A stretch of DNA of 64,000 nt from Nocardioides alkalitolerans DSM 16699 (GCF_000426525.1 NZ_AUFN01000012.1:186001-250000), one strand, 5' to 3'. Counted from the stretch's first letter, positions 7,295-16,416 are shown. Made by a program: numbers and translations. The notes: generated by a model from the sequence alone, not told the origin.

Positions 7295-7870
7295 ATGGGT
7301 GTCTCGCTGAGCAAGGGCGGCAACGTCTCGCTGACCAAGGAGGCGCCCGGCCTGAGCGCCGTGGACGTCGGCCTGGGCTGGGACGTGAACTCGTTCTCCG
7401 GGGGCGACTTCGACCTCGACTCCTCCGCGATCCTGCTGGGGGCGAACGGCAAGGCCGTCTCGAACCAGCACTTCGTGTTCTTCAACAACCTGACGTCGCC
7501 CGACGGCTCGGTGCAGCACATCGGCGACAACAAGACGGGCGCGGGGGAGGGCGACGACGAGGTCATCAAGGTGGCGCTCGCGACGGTCGCGCCCGAGGTG
7601 GAGCGCATCATCGTGGCCGTCTCGATCTACGACGCCGACACCCGCGGCCAGAACTTCGGCTCGGTGCGCAACGCGTTCATCCGCGTGGTGAACCAGGCGG
7701 ACGGCAGCGAGATCGCCCGCTACGACCTCAGCGAGGAGGCCTCCGTCGAGACCGCCATGGTCTTCGGCGAGGTCTACCGCAGCGGTGGGGACTGGAAGTT
7801 CAAGGCCGTCGGCCAGGGCTACGCCTCCGGGCTGGTCGGGATCGCCTCCGACTTCGGCGTCGACGTCTGA
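7295..7870 (+). CDS. terD: TerD-family stress (tellurite-resistance type) protein
   Basis: 191-residue single TerD domain, a calcium-binding cytoplasmic beta-sandwich family linked to tellurite, phage and envelope stress. Signs: [20 protein letters not shown] at the start, [24 protein letters not shown] near 27-50, [23 protein letters not shown] and [12 protein letters not shown] (acidic calcium ligands), and [49 protein letters not shown] at 7295 follows a GAGGAGAGG ribosome binding site. A 7-bp inverted repeat (7244-7250 with 7268-7274) sits just before that site. It is read in the same direction as the Jet-type operon 85 bp downstream; two hairpins lie in between. Confidence 0.95.
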   Translation: MGVSLSKGGNVSLTKEAPGLSAVDVGLGWDVNSFSGGDFDLDSSAILLGANGKAVSNQHFVFFNNLTSPDGSVQHIGDNKTGAGEGDDEVIKVALATVAPEVERIIVAVSIYDADTRGQNFGSVRNAFIRVVNQADGSEIARYDLSEEASVETAMVFGEVYRSGGDWKFKAVGQGYASGLVGIASDFGVDV

Positions 7871-7920
7871 GGCCAGCCGGCGCGGGGCCTCCTGACGGCG
7901 GGCCCGGCGCTGGATGAGAG

Positions 7921-7949
7921 CCTTCCTCCTCGGACGACGAGGAGGAAGG
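7921..7949 (+). promoter_or_regulatory. Perfect hairpin that sequesters the jetA ribosome binding site
   Basis: CCTTCCTCCTCG at 7921-7932 pairs over all 12 bases with 7938-7949, loop of 5 nt (GACGA). The downstream arm is the Shine-Dalgarno AGGAGGAAGG of jetA, 6 nt from its ATG. Folded, the site would be inaccessible. It may also serve as terminator for terD. An in-frame ATG at 7914 would let ribosomes run through the stem. An imperfect GC-rich stem at about 7873-7912 precedes it. Confidence 0.6.
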
Positions 7950-7955
7950 GGCGGC

Positions 7956-9443
7956 ATGTCGGAGATCGTGGACGAGCTCGCGCGGGTGCAGAGCGCGTAC
8001 GACCAGCCGACCCTCAAGCTGCTCAACCAGCGCACCGCGCCCGTCGTGCTCGCCGTCTTCCGCAGCGTGTTCGGCCGCGACGTCCGCACCGTGCCGGCCG
8101 CCCGGCTCCACGACCAGGTCAACGCCTACCTCCACGACCTGCGCCTCGCCGGCGCCGACGACCTGCCGACCGGCGACGGGCGCGACCTCTGCCTCCGGTG
8201 GATGCGCGGCCAGTGGCTCATCCGCAGCGTGGACGCCGAGGGTGACGAGACCTACTCCCTCACCTCCCACGCCCAGGACGCCCTGGCGCTCGTCCGCAGC
8301 CTCACCCGCGACCGTGCGCGCCTCAGCGAGCACCGGATCTCCACCATCCTCACGACCGTCCGCCGGTTCAACACCGACGCGAACCCCGACGCGGGCGCGC
8401 GCGTCACCCTGCTGAACACGGAGATCGCCCGTCTGCAGGCCGAGCGTGACCGGATCGTCGAGGGCGGCGACCTGCCCGAGATGTCCGTCGACTACATGCG
8501 CGAGGGCTACAACGAGGTCCAGCAGCTCGTGAGCGGGCTGCCCAGCGAGTTCGCCCGCGTCGAGGAGGCCTTCGACACGATGCGCAGCGAGGTGCTCGCC
8601 GCGTTCCGGGCCGAGGAGCGCCCGGCCGGTGAGGTCGTGGCGGAGTACCTCGACCGCGTCGACACCCTGATGACGGCCACGCCCGAGGGGCGCGCGTTCT
8701 CCGGTGCCGTCTCGCTCCTGCGCGACGAGACCCTGCTGCGCCAGCTGCGCGCCGACCTCGCCGAGCTGCTCGACCACCCGCGGGCCCACGAGCTGCTGAC
8801 GGCGGGGGACCGCACCGACCTCCTCGGCACCGTCGCGCTCATCCGCTCGGGCCTCGACGCCGTCATCGCCCAGCGCAAGCGCGTCTCGGCGACGCTGCGC
8901 GACTACATCGAGAACCACGACGCCGCGCGCGACCGCGAGCTCGACGCCGTCCTGCGCCACCTCGAGGGCGAGCTGACGACCTGGATGGAGACCGCCGGGC
9001 CGCGCGCCGTGGTCGACGTGCCCCTGCTGCCGCCGCGTGCCGTCGTACGCCACCTGCGCGAGCGCTTCCCCGACCCCGCCGCCTCGCTGGCGCCCCCGCC
9101 GCTGGACGAGTCCACCACCACTCCCGAGGAGGACGTGCGGCTCGACGACCTGCTGGCCCAGGGCGGCCCGTCCACCGACCGCCTCGAGCAGGCGTTGGAG
9201 GGCTGGCTCGACGAGGACCCCGACCGCCGTCGCAGCCTGGGCGACCTGTTCGCCTCGCTCTCGCTCGACCTGCGACGCCCGGTGGAGGTCTTCGGCCTGC
9301 TCCAGCTGGCCACCAGCCGCGGCATGGCGGCCGCGGACGACACCGAGCCCTGGGCGACCACGCGTCCCGACGGCTCCGCGCGCGTGCTGGCCGTGCCGCG
9401 CGTCGGCGCCGCCCCCGACCCCACGACCGAGGAGACCCGGTGA
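7956..9443 (+). CDS. jetA: JetA-like (MksF, DUF3375) subunit of a Wadjet-type SMC complex
   Basis: 495-residue DUF3375 protein, the kleisin-like subunit of Wadjet/MksBEF complexes that binds the SMC heads. It starts SEIVDELARVQSAYDQPTLKLLNQRTAPVVLAVFRSVFG and continues with helical segments, a RWMRGQWLIRSV winged-helix region near 85-100, LTRDRARLSEHRI, RFNTDANPDAGARVTLL and YIENHDAARDRELDAVLRHLEGEL. Length fits the family (about 480-500). ATG 7956 has an ideal AGGAGG site, which is locked in a hairpin. Its TGA overlaps the jetB GTG by 4 nt (GTGA). In Wadjet the complex recognises and restricts plasmids; here the nuclease subunit is not present. Confidence 0.88.
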   Translation: MSEIVDELARVQSAYDQPTLKLLNQRTAPVVLAVFRSVFGRDVRTVPAARLHDQVNAYLHDLRLAGADDLPTGDGRDLCLRWMRGQWLIRSVDAEGDETYSLTSHAQDALALVRSLTRDRARLSEHRISTILTTVRRFNTDANPDAGARVTLLNTEIARLQAERDRIVEGGDLPEMSVDYMREGYNEVQQLVSGLPSEFARVEEAFDTMRSEVLAAFRAEERPAGEVVAEYLDRVDTLMTATPEGRAFSGAVSLLRDETLLRQLRADLAELLDHPRAHELLTAGDRTDLLGTVALIRSGLDAVIAQRKRVSATLRDYIENHDAARDRELDAVLRHLEGELTTWMETAGPRAVVDVPLLPPRAVVRHLRERFPDPAASLAPPPLDESTTTPEEDVRLDDLLAQGGPSTDRLEQALEGWLDEDPDRRRSLGDLFASLSLDLRRPVEVFGLLQLATSRGMAAADDTEPWATTRPDGSARVLAVPRVGAAPDPTTEETR

Positions 9444-10312
9444 CCGACACCGCCACCGAGCACCCCGAGCAGTACGACGGCCCCGACGGCGCCGACGGCT
9501 GGGACGACGAGCCCGCCGACAGCAGCGTGGCCCTCTTCGAGGGCGACGAGGGCGGTCTCGACGTGCTCCAGCGTCGCGCCCTCGTGGCGCTGCTGAAGCA
9601 CCGCTTCATCAGCGCGCAGACGCACCCGTCGGAGTGGCGCGCCGTCGCCGCCGACCCCGACCTCTTCCGCGGCCGGCTCCACGACCTCTTCCTCGACCTC
9701 GCCGTCGACCCCGAGCGCGAGGTCGCCCACAAGCGGCAGGTGACCCCCGAGGGCGGCGGACGGCCCTTCCCGACCCTGCTGCACGACACCCCCTGGGGCC
9801 GCGAGGAGACCCTCGTGCTCGTGTTCCTCCGCGGGCGCTTCCGGGCCGAGACGGGCGCGGGCACGACGCGGGCGTACGTCGACCGCGACGCCGTCCTCGC
9901 GTACGTCGAGCAGTTCCGGCCCCGGCACGCGACCGACGTCGCCGGCGACGCGCGCCGGGCCCGTGCGGCCCTCGAGGCCGTCTACCGCACCGGCCTGCTG
10001 CTGGGCCCTGCGACGGGCGACCGGTTCGAGATCAGTCGCGCCATCGAGGTGCTGCTGCCCATGGAGCGGCTCCAGGAGCTGCTGACGTGGCTGCGCCAGA
10101 CCAACGCCGGCGAGGTGCCGGGGGACACGGACCCCGACCCGTCCGGACCGGACGAGACCCCCTCGGTCGACGAGGTCGCGCTCCCCGCCGAGACCCCCGA
10201 CGAGCAGGACGAGCCGTTCGACCTCGCGACGCCCGAGGAGCCCGATCCCCAGGACGACGACCAGGACGACGACCAGCACGACGACCGCGACGACCAGGAC
10301 GGGGCGTGGTGA
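9440..10312 (+). CDS. jetB: JetB-like (MksE, DUF4194) subunit
   Basis: 290 residues. The DUF4194 winged-helix KITE-type subunit covers about residues 40-225: QRRALVALLKHRFISAQTHPSEW, LHDLFLDLAVDPEREVAHKRQV, WGREETLVLVFLRGRF and GDRFEISRAIEVLLPMERLQELLTWL. An acidic N-terminus (DGPDGADGWDDEP) and a very acidic tail (about 60 residues, Asp/Gln-rich) flank it; the tail is not a usual part of the domain. Coupled to jetA by a 4-nt overlap and to jetC by a TGATG junction, so the three subunits are made in fixed proportion. Confidence 0.87.
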   Translation: MTDTATEHPEQYDGPDGADGWDDEPADSSVALFEGDEGGLDVLQRRALVALLKHRFISAQTHPSEWRAVAADPDLFRGRLHDLFLDLAVDPEREVAHKRQVTPEGGGRPFPTLLHDTPWGREETLVLVFLRGRFRAETGAGTTRAYVDRDAVLAYVEQFRPRHATDVAGDARRARAALEAVYRTGLLLGPATGDRFEISRAIEVLLPMERLQELLTWLRQTNAGEVPGDTDPDPSGPDETPSVDEVALPAETPDEQDEPFDLATPEEPDPQDDDQDDDQHDDRDDQDGAW

Positions 10313-13300
10313 TGACCGGCACCGACGACACCACCGGCACCAGCGGCGGCGACACCCGCTTCGTGCTCACCGACCCCGACGAGCGCCCGGTCCCGGCCGC
10401 CGGCGTCGAGATGCCGCTCTTCTACGCGGCCGGCGCCACCGAGGGCACCTCCCAGTGGCGGGCCGAGGCCCTCCAGCTCGTGAACTGGGGCGGCTTCGAG
10501 GGCCGGGTGCGCTTCGACTTCCACCCTTCCTCGACGCTGGTCTCCGGCGCCTCGGGCACGGGCAAGAGCACGCTCCTCGACGGCTACATCGCCCTGATGA
10601 TGCCCTCCGACACCGCCTTCAACGGCGCCTCCAACGACGCCGCCGGCGGCCGGGCGCGCAGCGCCGAGCAGCGCAACCTGCTCTCCTACCTGCGGGGCAA
10701 GACCGACTCGACGACCGACGCCTCGGGCCGTGAGGTCGACCAGGTGCTCCGCGGTCAGGGCACGGCCACCTGGGGCGCGGTCGGCATGACCTTCGTCGAC
10801 GACAACGGACGACGGCTCACCGCGCTGCGCGCCTACTACGTGCCCGCCTCGGCGACCCGGGCCGGCGACATCAGCATGCGCATGGCGACGTACGACGGGG
10901 CGCTCGACCTCGCCGACCTGGAGCAGTGCGTGCCCGACCGGTTCGCGGTGCGCGGCCTCAAGGCCGCGTTCGAGGGCATCACGACGTACGACACCTACGC
11001 CACCTTCGCGCAGACGCTCTACACGCGCCTGGGCATCGGGGCGAACACCGACGGCGCGAAGGCGCTCCGGCTGCTGGTCCGCATCCAGTCCGGCCACCAG
11101 ATCCGCACGGTCGACGAGCTCTATAAGGAGATGGTGCTCGAGACCCCCGACAGCTTCGCCAAGGCCGACCGGGCCATCGAGCACTTCGACGACCTCGAGG
11201 CGTCGTACGTCGCGATGGAGACCGAGGAGCGCAAGGAGCGCCGCCTCGCGCCGATCACCGAGGCGCACGAGCGGCTCGTCGCGGCGCGCGCCGAGCTCGA
11301 CGTGCTCGACACGTTCGGGGTGGCCCGTCAGGGTGCGACCCCGCTGACGCTCTGGTCGCTGCGCACCGAGGCGCGGCTGCTCGACGCCGCGGTCGACGCG
11401 AACCGGGTCGCCCGCACGGCCGTCACCGAGGAGCTGCGCGACGCCGTCACGGCGGTCACCCGGCTCGCCGACGACCTCGAGGCGGCGCGCACCCAGCACC
11501 GCGAGAGCGGTGGCGGCGCGCTGGACGCGCTCGAGGACCGCATCCGCGAGGAGGAGCAGCACCACGCCACCCTCGTCGACAACCGAGACCGGCTCGCGGA
11601 GCAGGTGGCCGACCTGCGTCTCGACCTCGACGACGTGCTGGGCTCCCGCGACGCGTTCGACGGGCTGCGCACCGAGGGCCAGCAGTTCCTCGCCACCGTG
11701 CCCGACGCCGTCGAGCGCGTGGAGGAGGCCCGCAAGCCGCTGCTGCACCAGCAGGGCCGCCTGCTCGCCGACAAGCGCGAGCTCGCCGCCGACGTGCAGG
11801 ACCTCCGCGGCCGCAGCGGCAAGGTGCCGCGCCACCTCAACGAGCTGCGCGCAGCGGTGGCCGCGGCCTCGGGCATCGACGCCGCCGACCTGCCGTTCGT
11901 CGCCGAGCTGATCGACGTCGCCCCCGACGAGGCGCGCTGGCGGCCCACGATCGAGACCGTGCTCGGCGCGACCGCGCGGCAGATGCTCGTGCCGGCCCCG
12001 CTGCTCGACGCCTTCTCCGCGGCCATCGACCACCTGCCGCTCCCGGGCCGGCTGCGGTTCGTCGGCGCCCCGACCGACCTCCCCGACGTGCCCGTCGGCG
12101 GCACCGACCACGTCGCGGGCAAGCTGCTGTACAAGGCCTCGCCGTTCCGCGGCTGGGTGCAGCGCGAGCTCACGCGCGACGGCCTCAACGCGTTCTGCGT
12201 CGAGGACACGGCCGACCTCGGGGGCGGCGGCTACCGCGTCACCGTCACCGGGCAGGAGCGCCGTCCCGGCGGGCGCGGTGCGCACGGGCAGGACCGGCGC
12301 CGCGGCGAGGTGGAGAACATCATCGGCTTCGACAACGCCGACGCCGTCACCGAGCTGCACCAGCGTCTCGCGCAGCTCGAGCGCGAGCTCGACCGCATCG
12401 ACGCCGACCTCGAGGACCTCGGTGTCGAGGCCGAGGACCTCGCCGACCGCCGCCGGGCCCACGAGGCCGTCACGCATTACCGGTGGGCCGACGTCGACGT
12501 GCCGGGCAGCGCCGAGCGCCTGGCGCGCCTGGTCGCCGACCGCGACCGGATCCTCTCCTCCGACGACCGCCTGCGCGAGCTGCAGACGGAGGTCGACACC
12601 CTCGCGTCGCGTCTCGAGGACGCGCGCCGGCACAAGTACGGCCTCGACGCCCGCCACGACCGGCTGCGCGAGGAGCAGGGGGCGTACGTCGACCGCCAGG
12701 ACGCGCTGGCCGACGAGCTCGACCGGATCGAGGAGACCGGCTCGGTCGTGCTCACCGACGAGCACGTCGCCCGGCTCGACGAGGAGCTCGCCGTCGCGGC
12801 CCAGCCCGACGACGCGACGAGCCTCGCCGAGCTGCCGGGCAACCTGGGCCGCCTGCGCCGCCGGCTCATGGAGTCGGTGGAGCGTTCCGAGCAGCAGCGC
12901 CGCGAGGCGAGCGAGACCCTCGCGACGATCTTCTCCGCCTACCTCGACACGTGGCCCGACCCCAACCTGGGGCGCACGGCCGCGTCGTACCCCGACTACG
13001 CGGCGATCCTCGACGGCATCCGCGCCACCGGGCTGGCGGACCGCCGCCTGCAGTGGCGCAAGAAGGTCACCGAGTGGTCGGGGGAGGACCTCGTGCCGCT
13101 CGCCGGTGCCATGGACGCCTCCATCGAGGAGATCGAGGACCGGCTCCGCCCGATCAACGAGATCCTCCGCAGCCTGCCGTTCGGGGCCGAGAAGGACCGC
13201 CTGCAGATCCGTCTGCGCCGCCTCGCGCCCGAGAGCGTCACCCGGTTCCGTAAGAACCTCACGCGCCTCTCCGCCGCGGCGGCGACCGAGCTGACGGAGG

Positions 13301-13800
13301 ACGAGCTCGAGCGCCGGTTCACCGACCTGCGCGAGTTCATGGGTCGCCTGCGCCACCGCACCGACCCGCGCTTCGACCCCGAGCTGTCCGACCGCGAGGG
13401 GCTGCTCGACGTACGCCGGCACGTGGAGATCACCGCCGAGCGCCGCAGCGTCCTGGGGGAGCTGCGCTCGACGTACGCCCGTCTCGGCGGCAAGTCGGGC
13501 GGCGAGAGCCAGGAGCTCGTGGCGTTCATCGTCGGGGCCGCGCTGCGCTTCCGGCTGGGCGACGAGCTGCGCACCCGCCCGCGGTTCGCCCCGGTGTTCC
13601 TCGACGAGGGCTTCGTGAAGTCCGACGGCAACTTCGCCAGCCGCGCGGTCGCCGCCTGGCGGGGCCTGGGGTTCCAGCTCATCGTCGGCGCCCCGCTCGA
13701 CAAGGTGACCGCGCTCGAGCCCCACATGGGCGAGCTGCTCGTGATCACGAAGAGCACCACGACGCACCGCTCCTACGTGCAGCGCCTCACCGACGCGTGA
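10312..13800 (+). CDS. jetC: JetC-like (MksB) SMC-family ATPase
   Basis: 1162-residue SMC/MukB-like ATPase, the motor of Wadjet-type complexes. Walker A GASGTGKS at residues 79-86, long coiled-coil arms about 300-900 with a hinge-like central region (APLLDAFSAAIDHLPL, VEDTADLGGGGYRV), ABC signature SGGES at 1062-1066 and Walker B VFLDE ending Asp1098-Glu1099. All ATPase motifs are intact. The start is the ATG in TGATG overlapping the jetB stop by 1 nt; a GTG one codon earlier is the alternative. The gene ends in a 14-bp overlap with the convergent GntR gene, leaving no space for jetD. Known for the family: loop extrusion on DNA; here without its nuclease partner. Confidence 0.9.
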   Translation: MTGTDDTTGTSGGDTRFVLTDPDERPVPAAGVEMPLFYAAGATEGTSQWRAEALQLVNWGGFEGRVRFDFHPSSTLVSGASGTGKSTLLDGYIALMMPSDTAFNGASNDAAGGRARSAEQRNLLSYLRGKTDSTTDASGREVDQVLRGQGTATWGAVGMTFVDDNGRRLTALRAYYVPASATRAGDISMRMATYDGALDLADLEQCVPDRFAVRGLKAAFEGITTYDTYATFAQTLYTRLGIGANTDGAKALRLLVRIQSGHQIRTVDELYKEMVLETPDSFAKADRAIEHFDDLEASYVAMETEERKERRLAPITEAHERLVAARAELDVLDTFGVARQGATPLTLWSLRTEARLLDAAVDANRVARTAVTEELRDAVTAVTRLADDLEAARTQHRESGGGALDALEDRIREEEQHHATLVDNRDRLAEQVADLRLDLDDVLGSRDAFDGLRTEGQQFLATVPDAVERVEEARKPLLHQQGRLLADKRELAADVQDLRGRSGKVPRHLNELRAAVAAASGIDAADLPFVAELIDVAPDEARWRPTIETVLGATARQMLVPAPLLDAFSAAIDHLPLPGRLRFVGAPTDLPDVPVGGTDHVAGKLLYKASPFRGWVQRELTRDGLNAFCVEDTADLGGGGYRVTVTGQERRPGGRGAHGQDRRRGEVENIIGFDNADAVTELHQRLAQLERELDRIDADLEDLGVEAEDLADRRRAHEAVTHYRWADVDVPGSAERLARLVADRDRILSSDDRLRELQTEVDTLASRLEDARRHKYGLDARHDRLREEQGAYVDRQDALADELDRIEETGSVVLTDEHVARLDEELAVAAQPDDATSLAELPGNLGRLRRRLMESVERSEQQRREASETLATIFSAYLDTWPDPNLGRTAASYPDYAAILDGIRATGLADRRLQWRKKVTEWSGEDLVPLAGAMDASIEEIEDRLRPINEILRSLPFGAEKDRLQIRLRRLAPESVTRFRKNLTRLSAAAATELTEDELERRFTDLREFMGRLRHRTDPRFDPELSDREGLLDVRRHVEITAERRSVLGELRSTYARLGGKSGGESQELVAFIVGAALRFRLGDELRTRPRFAPVFLDEGFVKSDGNFASRAVAAWRGLGFQLIVGAPLDKVTALEPHMGELLVITKSTTTHRSYVQRLTDA

Positions 13801-14530
13801 CGCTGACGGTCGTCCCCCGCGCCACCAGGCGCACGCGGTCGGCGCGGAACAGGTCCTCCGACAGCTCGAACGCCCGCCCGTCCGCGTCGTGCGCGACCCG
13901 CACCACCTGCAGCAGCGGGGCGTCGACGGGCACCGCGAGCTCCCGGGCCTCGCGGGCCCGGGCGTGCACCACGGAGATCTCCTCCTCGGTCGTCACGGGC
14001 TCGAGACCGTACGTCGCGGCCAGCTCGGCGTAGAGCGAGCCCTCGAGGGGCCGGTCGAGGAGCCCCGGCACCAGGTCGAGCGGGAACCGGGCGAGGTCGA
14101 GCGAGAGCGGCAGGCCGTCGGCGTAGCGGACCCGCTCGACCTCCACGACCCGGGCGTCCCCGTCCAGGCGCAGCGTGTCGCGCTCGGCCTCGGTCGCCGG
14201 GCGCACGACGCTCGCCAGCAGAGCGGTCGCCGCGGTGTGGCCGGCGGCCTCGAGGCGCTCGGGCAGACCGAGGCGCTCGGCGGCCTCGCGGGCGACGGTG
14301 GCGGCGCGCACGAAGGTGCCGCCCCCGCGGCCGGTGCGCCGCTCCAGCAGGCCCGCCCGGGCCAGCGGCACGAGCGCGCTGCGCAACGTCGCGCGGGACA
14401 CCGCGAACCGTGCCGCCATCTCCCGCTCCGTGCCGAGCCGGTCGCCGGGCCGCAGCGCGCCCGAGGCGAGGAGGCGCAGCAGCCGCCGTCGCACGTCCTC
14501 CGCGACGACACCGCCCTCGGACTCCTGCAC
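13787..14530 (-). CDS. GntR-family regulator (HutC/UTRA type)
   Basis: 247 residues. N-terminal winged helix (about 8-75): DVRRRLLRLLASGALRPGD, GTEREMAARFAVSRATLRSAL, ARAGLLERRTGRGGGTFV. C-terminal UTRA ligand domain: VVEVERVRYADGLPLSLDLARF, SLYAELAATYGLEPVTTEEEI and LLQVVRVAHDADGRAFELSEDLFR, as in HutC-like sensors. It is third in the minus-strand series kinase-SDR-regulator, 38 bp behind the SDR, and probably controls it together with the divergent PLP lyase. The GTG at 14530 has a GAGG site 5 nt ahead; GTG 14536 is also possible. Its end overlaps jetC by 14 bp. Confidence 0.87.
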   Translation of the reverse strand: MQESEGGVVAEDVRRRLLRLLASGALRPGDRLGTEREMAARFAVSRATLRSALVPLARAGLLERRTGRGGGTFVRAATVAREAAERLGLPERLEAAGHTAATALLASVVRPATEAERDTLRLDGDARVVEVERVRYADGLPLSLDLARFPLDLVPGLLDRPLEGSLYAELAATYGLEPVTTEEEISVVHARAREARELAVPVDAPLLQVVRVAHDADGRAFELSEDLFRADRVRLVARGTTVSVTRR

Positions 14531-14568
14531 GGGCACCTCGCTCGGCTCGGGACGGGGGACGTCGGGGG

Positions 14569-15342
14569 TCAGGCGACCGCGTCGGGCGACTCCGGCAGGA
14601 TCTGCCCGCCGTCGACCACGAGCGCGTGGCCCGTAATGTAACCGGCCTCCCGCGAGGCCAGGAACGCCACCGCGTGGCCGATGTCCTCCGGCTCGCCCAG
14701 CGCGCCGAGCGGTACGGACCGGGCCATCTGCGCGACGTACTCGGGACCCATCTCGGCCAGCCCCTCCGTGGCGATGTTGCCCGGCAGCACCGCGTTGACG
14801 GTGATGCGCGCCGCCGCGAGCTCGATCGCCGCGCTGCGGAGGAAGCCGAGCTGGGCCGCCTTGGAGGCGCCGTAGTGCGACCACCCCGGGAAGCCGGTGA
14901 CGGGACCCGTGATCGACGACGTGAGCACCACCCGTCCGCGCCCCGAGGCGGTCAGGGCCTCGATCGCCGCCTGGACGCTCCAGAACGTGCCCTTCACGTT
15001 GACGTCGAGCACCCGGTCGAGGTCGCTCTCGGTCATGGTCGTCAGGCGGGCCTCGGGGAAGATCCCGGCGTTCGCGCAGAGAACGTCCAGGCCGCCGAAG
15101 GCGTCGACGGCGGCGGCCACCATGGCCGCCGCGCCGGCACGGTCCGCGACGTCCCCCGGCACGGCGAGCACCACCCCGTCACCGAGGCCGTCGAGCTCGG
15201 CCACCGCGCGGGCCAGGTCGTCGGCGGAGCGGGCGCTCACCGCGACGGACGCCCCGGCCCGGGCGAAGACCCGGGCGATCCCGAGGCCGATGCCGCGCGA
15301 GCCTCCGGTCACCAGCACGCGTACGTCGGACAGGTCGAACAT
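14569..15342 (-). CDS. SDR-family oxidoreductase
   Basis: 257-residue classical short-chain dehydrogenase/reductase. Cofactor motif TGGSRGIG at 12-19 (no acidic residue visible after strand 2, so NADP is possible), [19 protein letters not shown] (NAG), catalytic Ser in [11 protein letters not shown], Tyr-Lys in [22 protein letters not shown] and the usual C-terminal VDGGQ. RBS GGAGTGAG before ATG 15342. Only 3 nt separate it from the kinase gene upstream. In a lyase/kinase context it may reduce or oxidise the aldehyde or semialdehyde released by the PLP enzyme (inference). Confidence 0.93.
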   Translation of the reverse strand: MFDLSDVRVLVTGGSRGIGLGIARVFARAGASVAVSARSADDLARAVAELDGLGDGVVLAVPGDVADRAGAAAMVAAAVDAFGGLDVLCANAGIFPEARLTTMTESDLDRVLDVNVKGTFWSVQAAIEALTASGRGRVVLTSSITGPVTGFPGWSHYGASKAAQLGFLRSAAIELAAARITVNAVLPGNIATEGLAEMGPEYVAQMARSVPLGALGEPEDIGHAVAFLASREAGYITGHALVVDGGQILPESPDAVA

Positions 15343-15345
15343 CGC

Positions 15346-16359
15346 TCACTCCTTCTCGGGGGTCGGTCGGGCGGGCACGCGGAACCAGTCCGCGTCGTCG
15401 AGGTAGCGCCGGGCGAGGTCGCCGGTGCCGGCGCCGAACGTGGTGCCGAGCTCGAGCGCCGGCGGCGAGGCGGGGTGGGTGCCGAGCCAGGCGGTCAGCA
15501 TGAGCCGGCGCAGCATCACGAACGTCGGGACCATCGCCAGGTCGACCTCGCTGAGCTCGCGCTCCGCGGTGTAGCCCTCGAGCCACGCGGCGACGGTCGT
15601 CGGTGAGCCGGGCTCGTGCTCGAGCCAGGAGAGCACCGTCGCGAGGTCGTAGAGGAACCACCCGAAGCCGCAGTCGTCGAAGTCGATCACGGTCAGTCGC
15701 CGGTCGTCGTCGACCATGAGGTTCGCGAGGCGCAGGTCGGCGTGGATCAGCCCGTAGCGATCGGGGCCCTGCCCGTACGCCGTGAGCCTCGCCCGGACCT
15801 CGTCGGCCGCCCGGGCGACCACCGGGCGGTCGGCGTCGGACAGCCCGGGGCCCGCCGACCACGCGCCCCACCGGGCCGAGTCCCCGAGACAGGCGTCGAG
15901 GTCCCAGTGGAAGCGCTCGAACCCGGTCGGGACCGGCCAGCGCTGCGTGTGGAGGTGCATCCGGGCCGTGAGCCGACCCAGCTCGCCCACGGGCAGGAGG
16001 TGGGCCGACTCCTCGGCGGTGACGCCCGGCACGAGCTCGAAGGCGACGACGTGCCGTGGCCCGTCGGACCGCTCGAGCGTCACCACCCGGCGTCCGTCGA
16101 CGGCCGGCACCACCGCCGGTGTCACGACACCGCACTCGTCGCGCAGCGCGTCCATCCAGGTCAGCTCCGACGCGATGGACCCGGGCGTCTGGTAGCCGGG
16201 CCGGTGGACGCGCAGGACGAGCTCACGAGCCGGCCCGCGCACCCGGTAGGTGCCGTTCTCCGAGAGGCTCAGCAGCCTCACCTCGCTCGAGGCGGCGTCG
16301 AGCCCGTACGCGGGGAGCGCCGCGGCGGCGATCTCCGCACAGTCCTGCTCGCTCAGCAT
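15346..16359 (-). CDS. APH-fold phosphotransferase, hydroxylysine-kinase-like
   Basis: 337-residue aminoglycoside-phosphotransferase-fold kinase. Motifs: LSENGTYRVRG (nucleotide loop) near 31, LVLRVHRPGY (Lys/Arg region), YGLIHADLRLANLMVDDDRRLTVIDFDDCGFGWFLYDLA at about 225-265, with the catalytic HxDxxxxN and the DFDD metal site. Such kinases act on small alcohols or sugars. Here it shares a control region with a PLP phospho-lyase and precedes an SDR, matching the kinase/lyase pairing known for hydroxylysine (HYKK plus the AGXT2L2/PHYKPL phospho-lyase). The ATG at 16359 follows GAGAGGGA. Substrate inferred only from the neighbourhood. Confidence 0.82.
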   Translation of the reverse strand: MLSEQDCAEIAAAALPAYGLDAASSEVRLLSLSENGTYRVRGPARELVLRVHRPGYQTPGSIASELTWMDALRDECGVVTPAVVPAVDGRRVVTLERSDGPRHVVAFELVPGVTAEESAHLLPVGELGRLTARMHLHTQRWPVPTGFERFHWDLDACLGDSARWGAWSAGPGLSDADRPVVARAADEVRARLTAYGQGPDRYGLIHADLRLANLMVDDDRRLTVIDFDDCGFGWFLYDLATVLSWLEHEPGSPTTVAAWLEGYTAERELSEVDLAMVPTFVMLRRLMLTAWLGTHPASPPALELGTTFGAGTGDLARRYLDDADWFRVPARPTPEKE

Positions 16360-16384
16360 GGGTCCCTCTCTCGTCGGTACGACG

Positions 16385-16416
16385 CCAGTAGACCGTCCGC
16401 CGAGCACCAGCAGACC
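16385..16416. promoter_or_regulatory. Direct repeats CCAGYAGACC in the shared control region
   Basis: CCAGTAGACC at 16385-16394 and CCAGCAGACC at 16407-16416, start-to-start distance 22 bp (two helical turns); a shorter CCAGACC occurs at 16544-16550. They lie between the divergent kinase and phospho-lyase genes and are candidates for the GntR regulator. Not tested. Confidence 0.3.

Noticed and set aside
9982..13767. 1261-codon open frame antisense to jetC
   Set aside because: Composed of low-complexity Arg/Gly/Glu/Val text typical of the antisense of a GC-rich gene; the plus-strand SMC ATPase is clearly the real gene.
13801..14530. Possible jetD after jetC
   Set aside because: Both strands and all frames were read; only the GntR regulator fits, no toprim-like motif.
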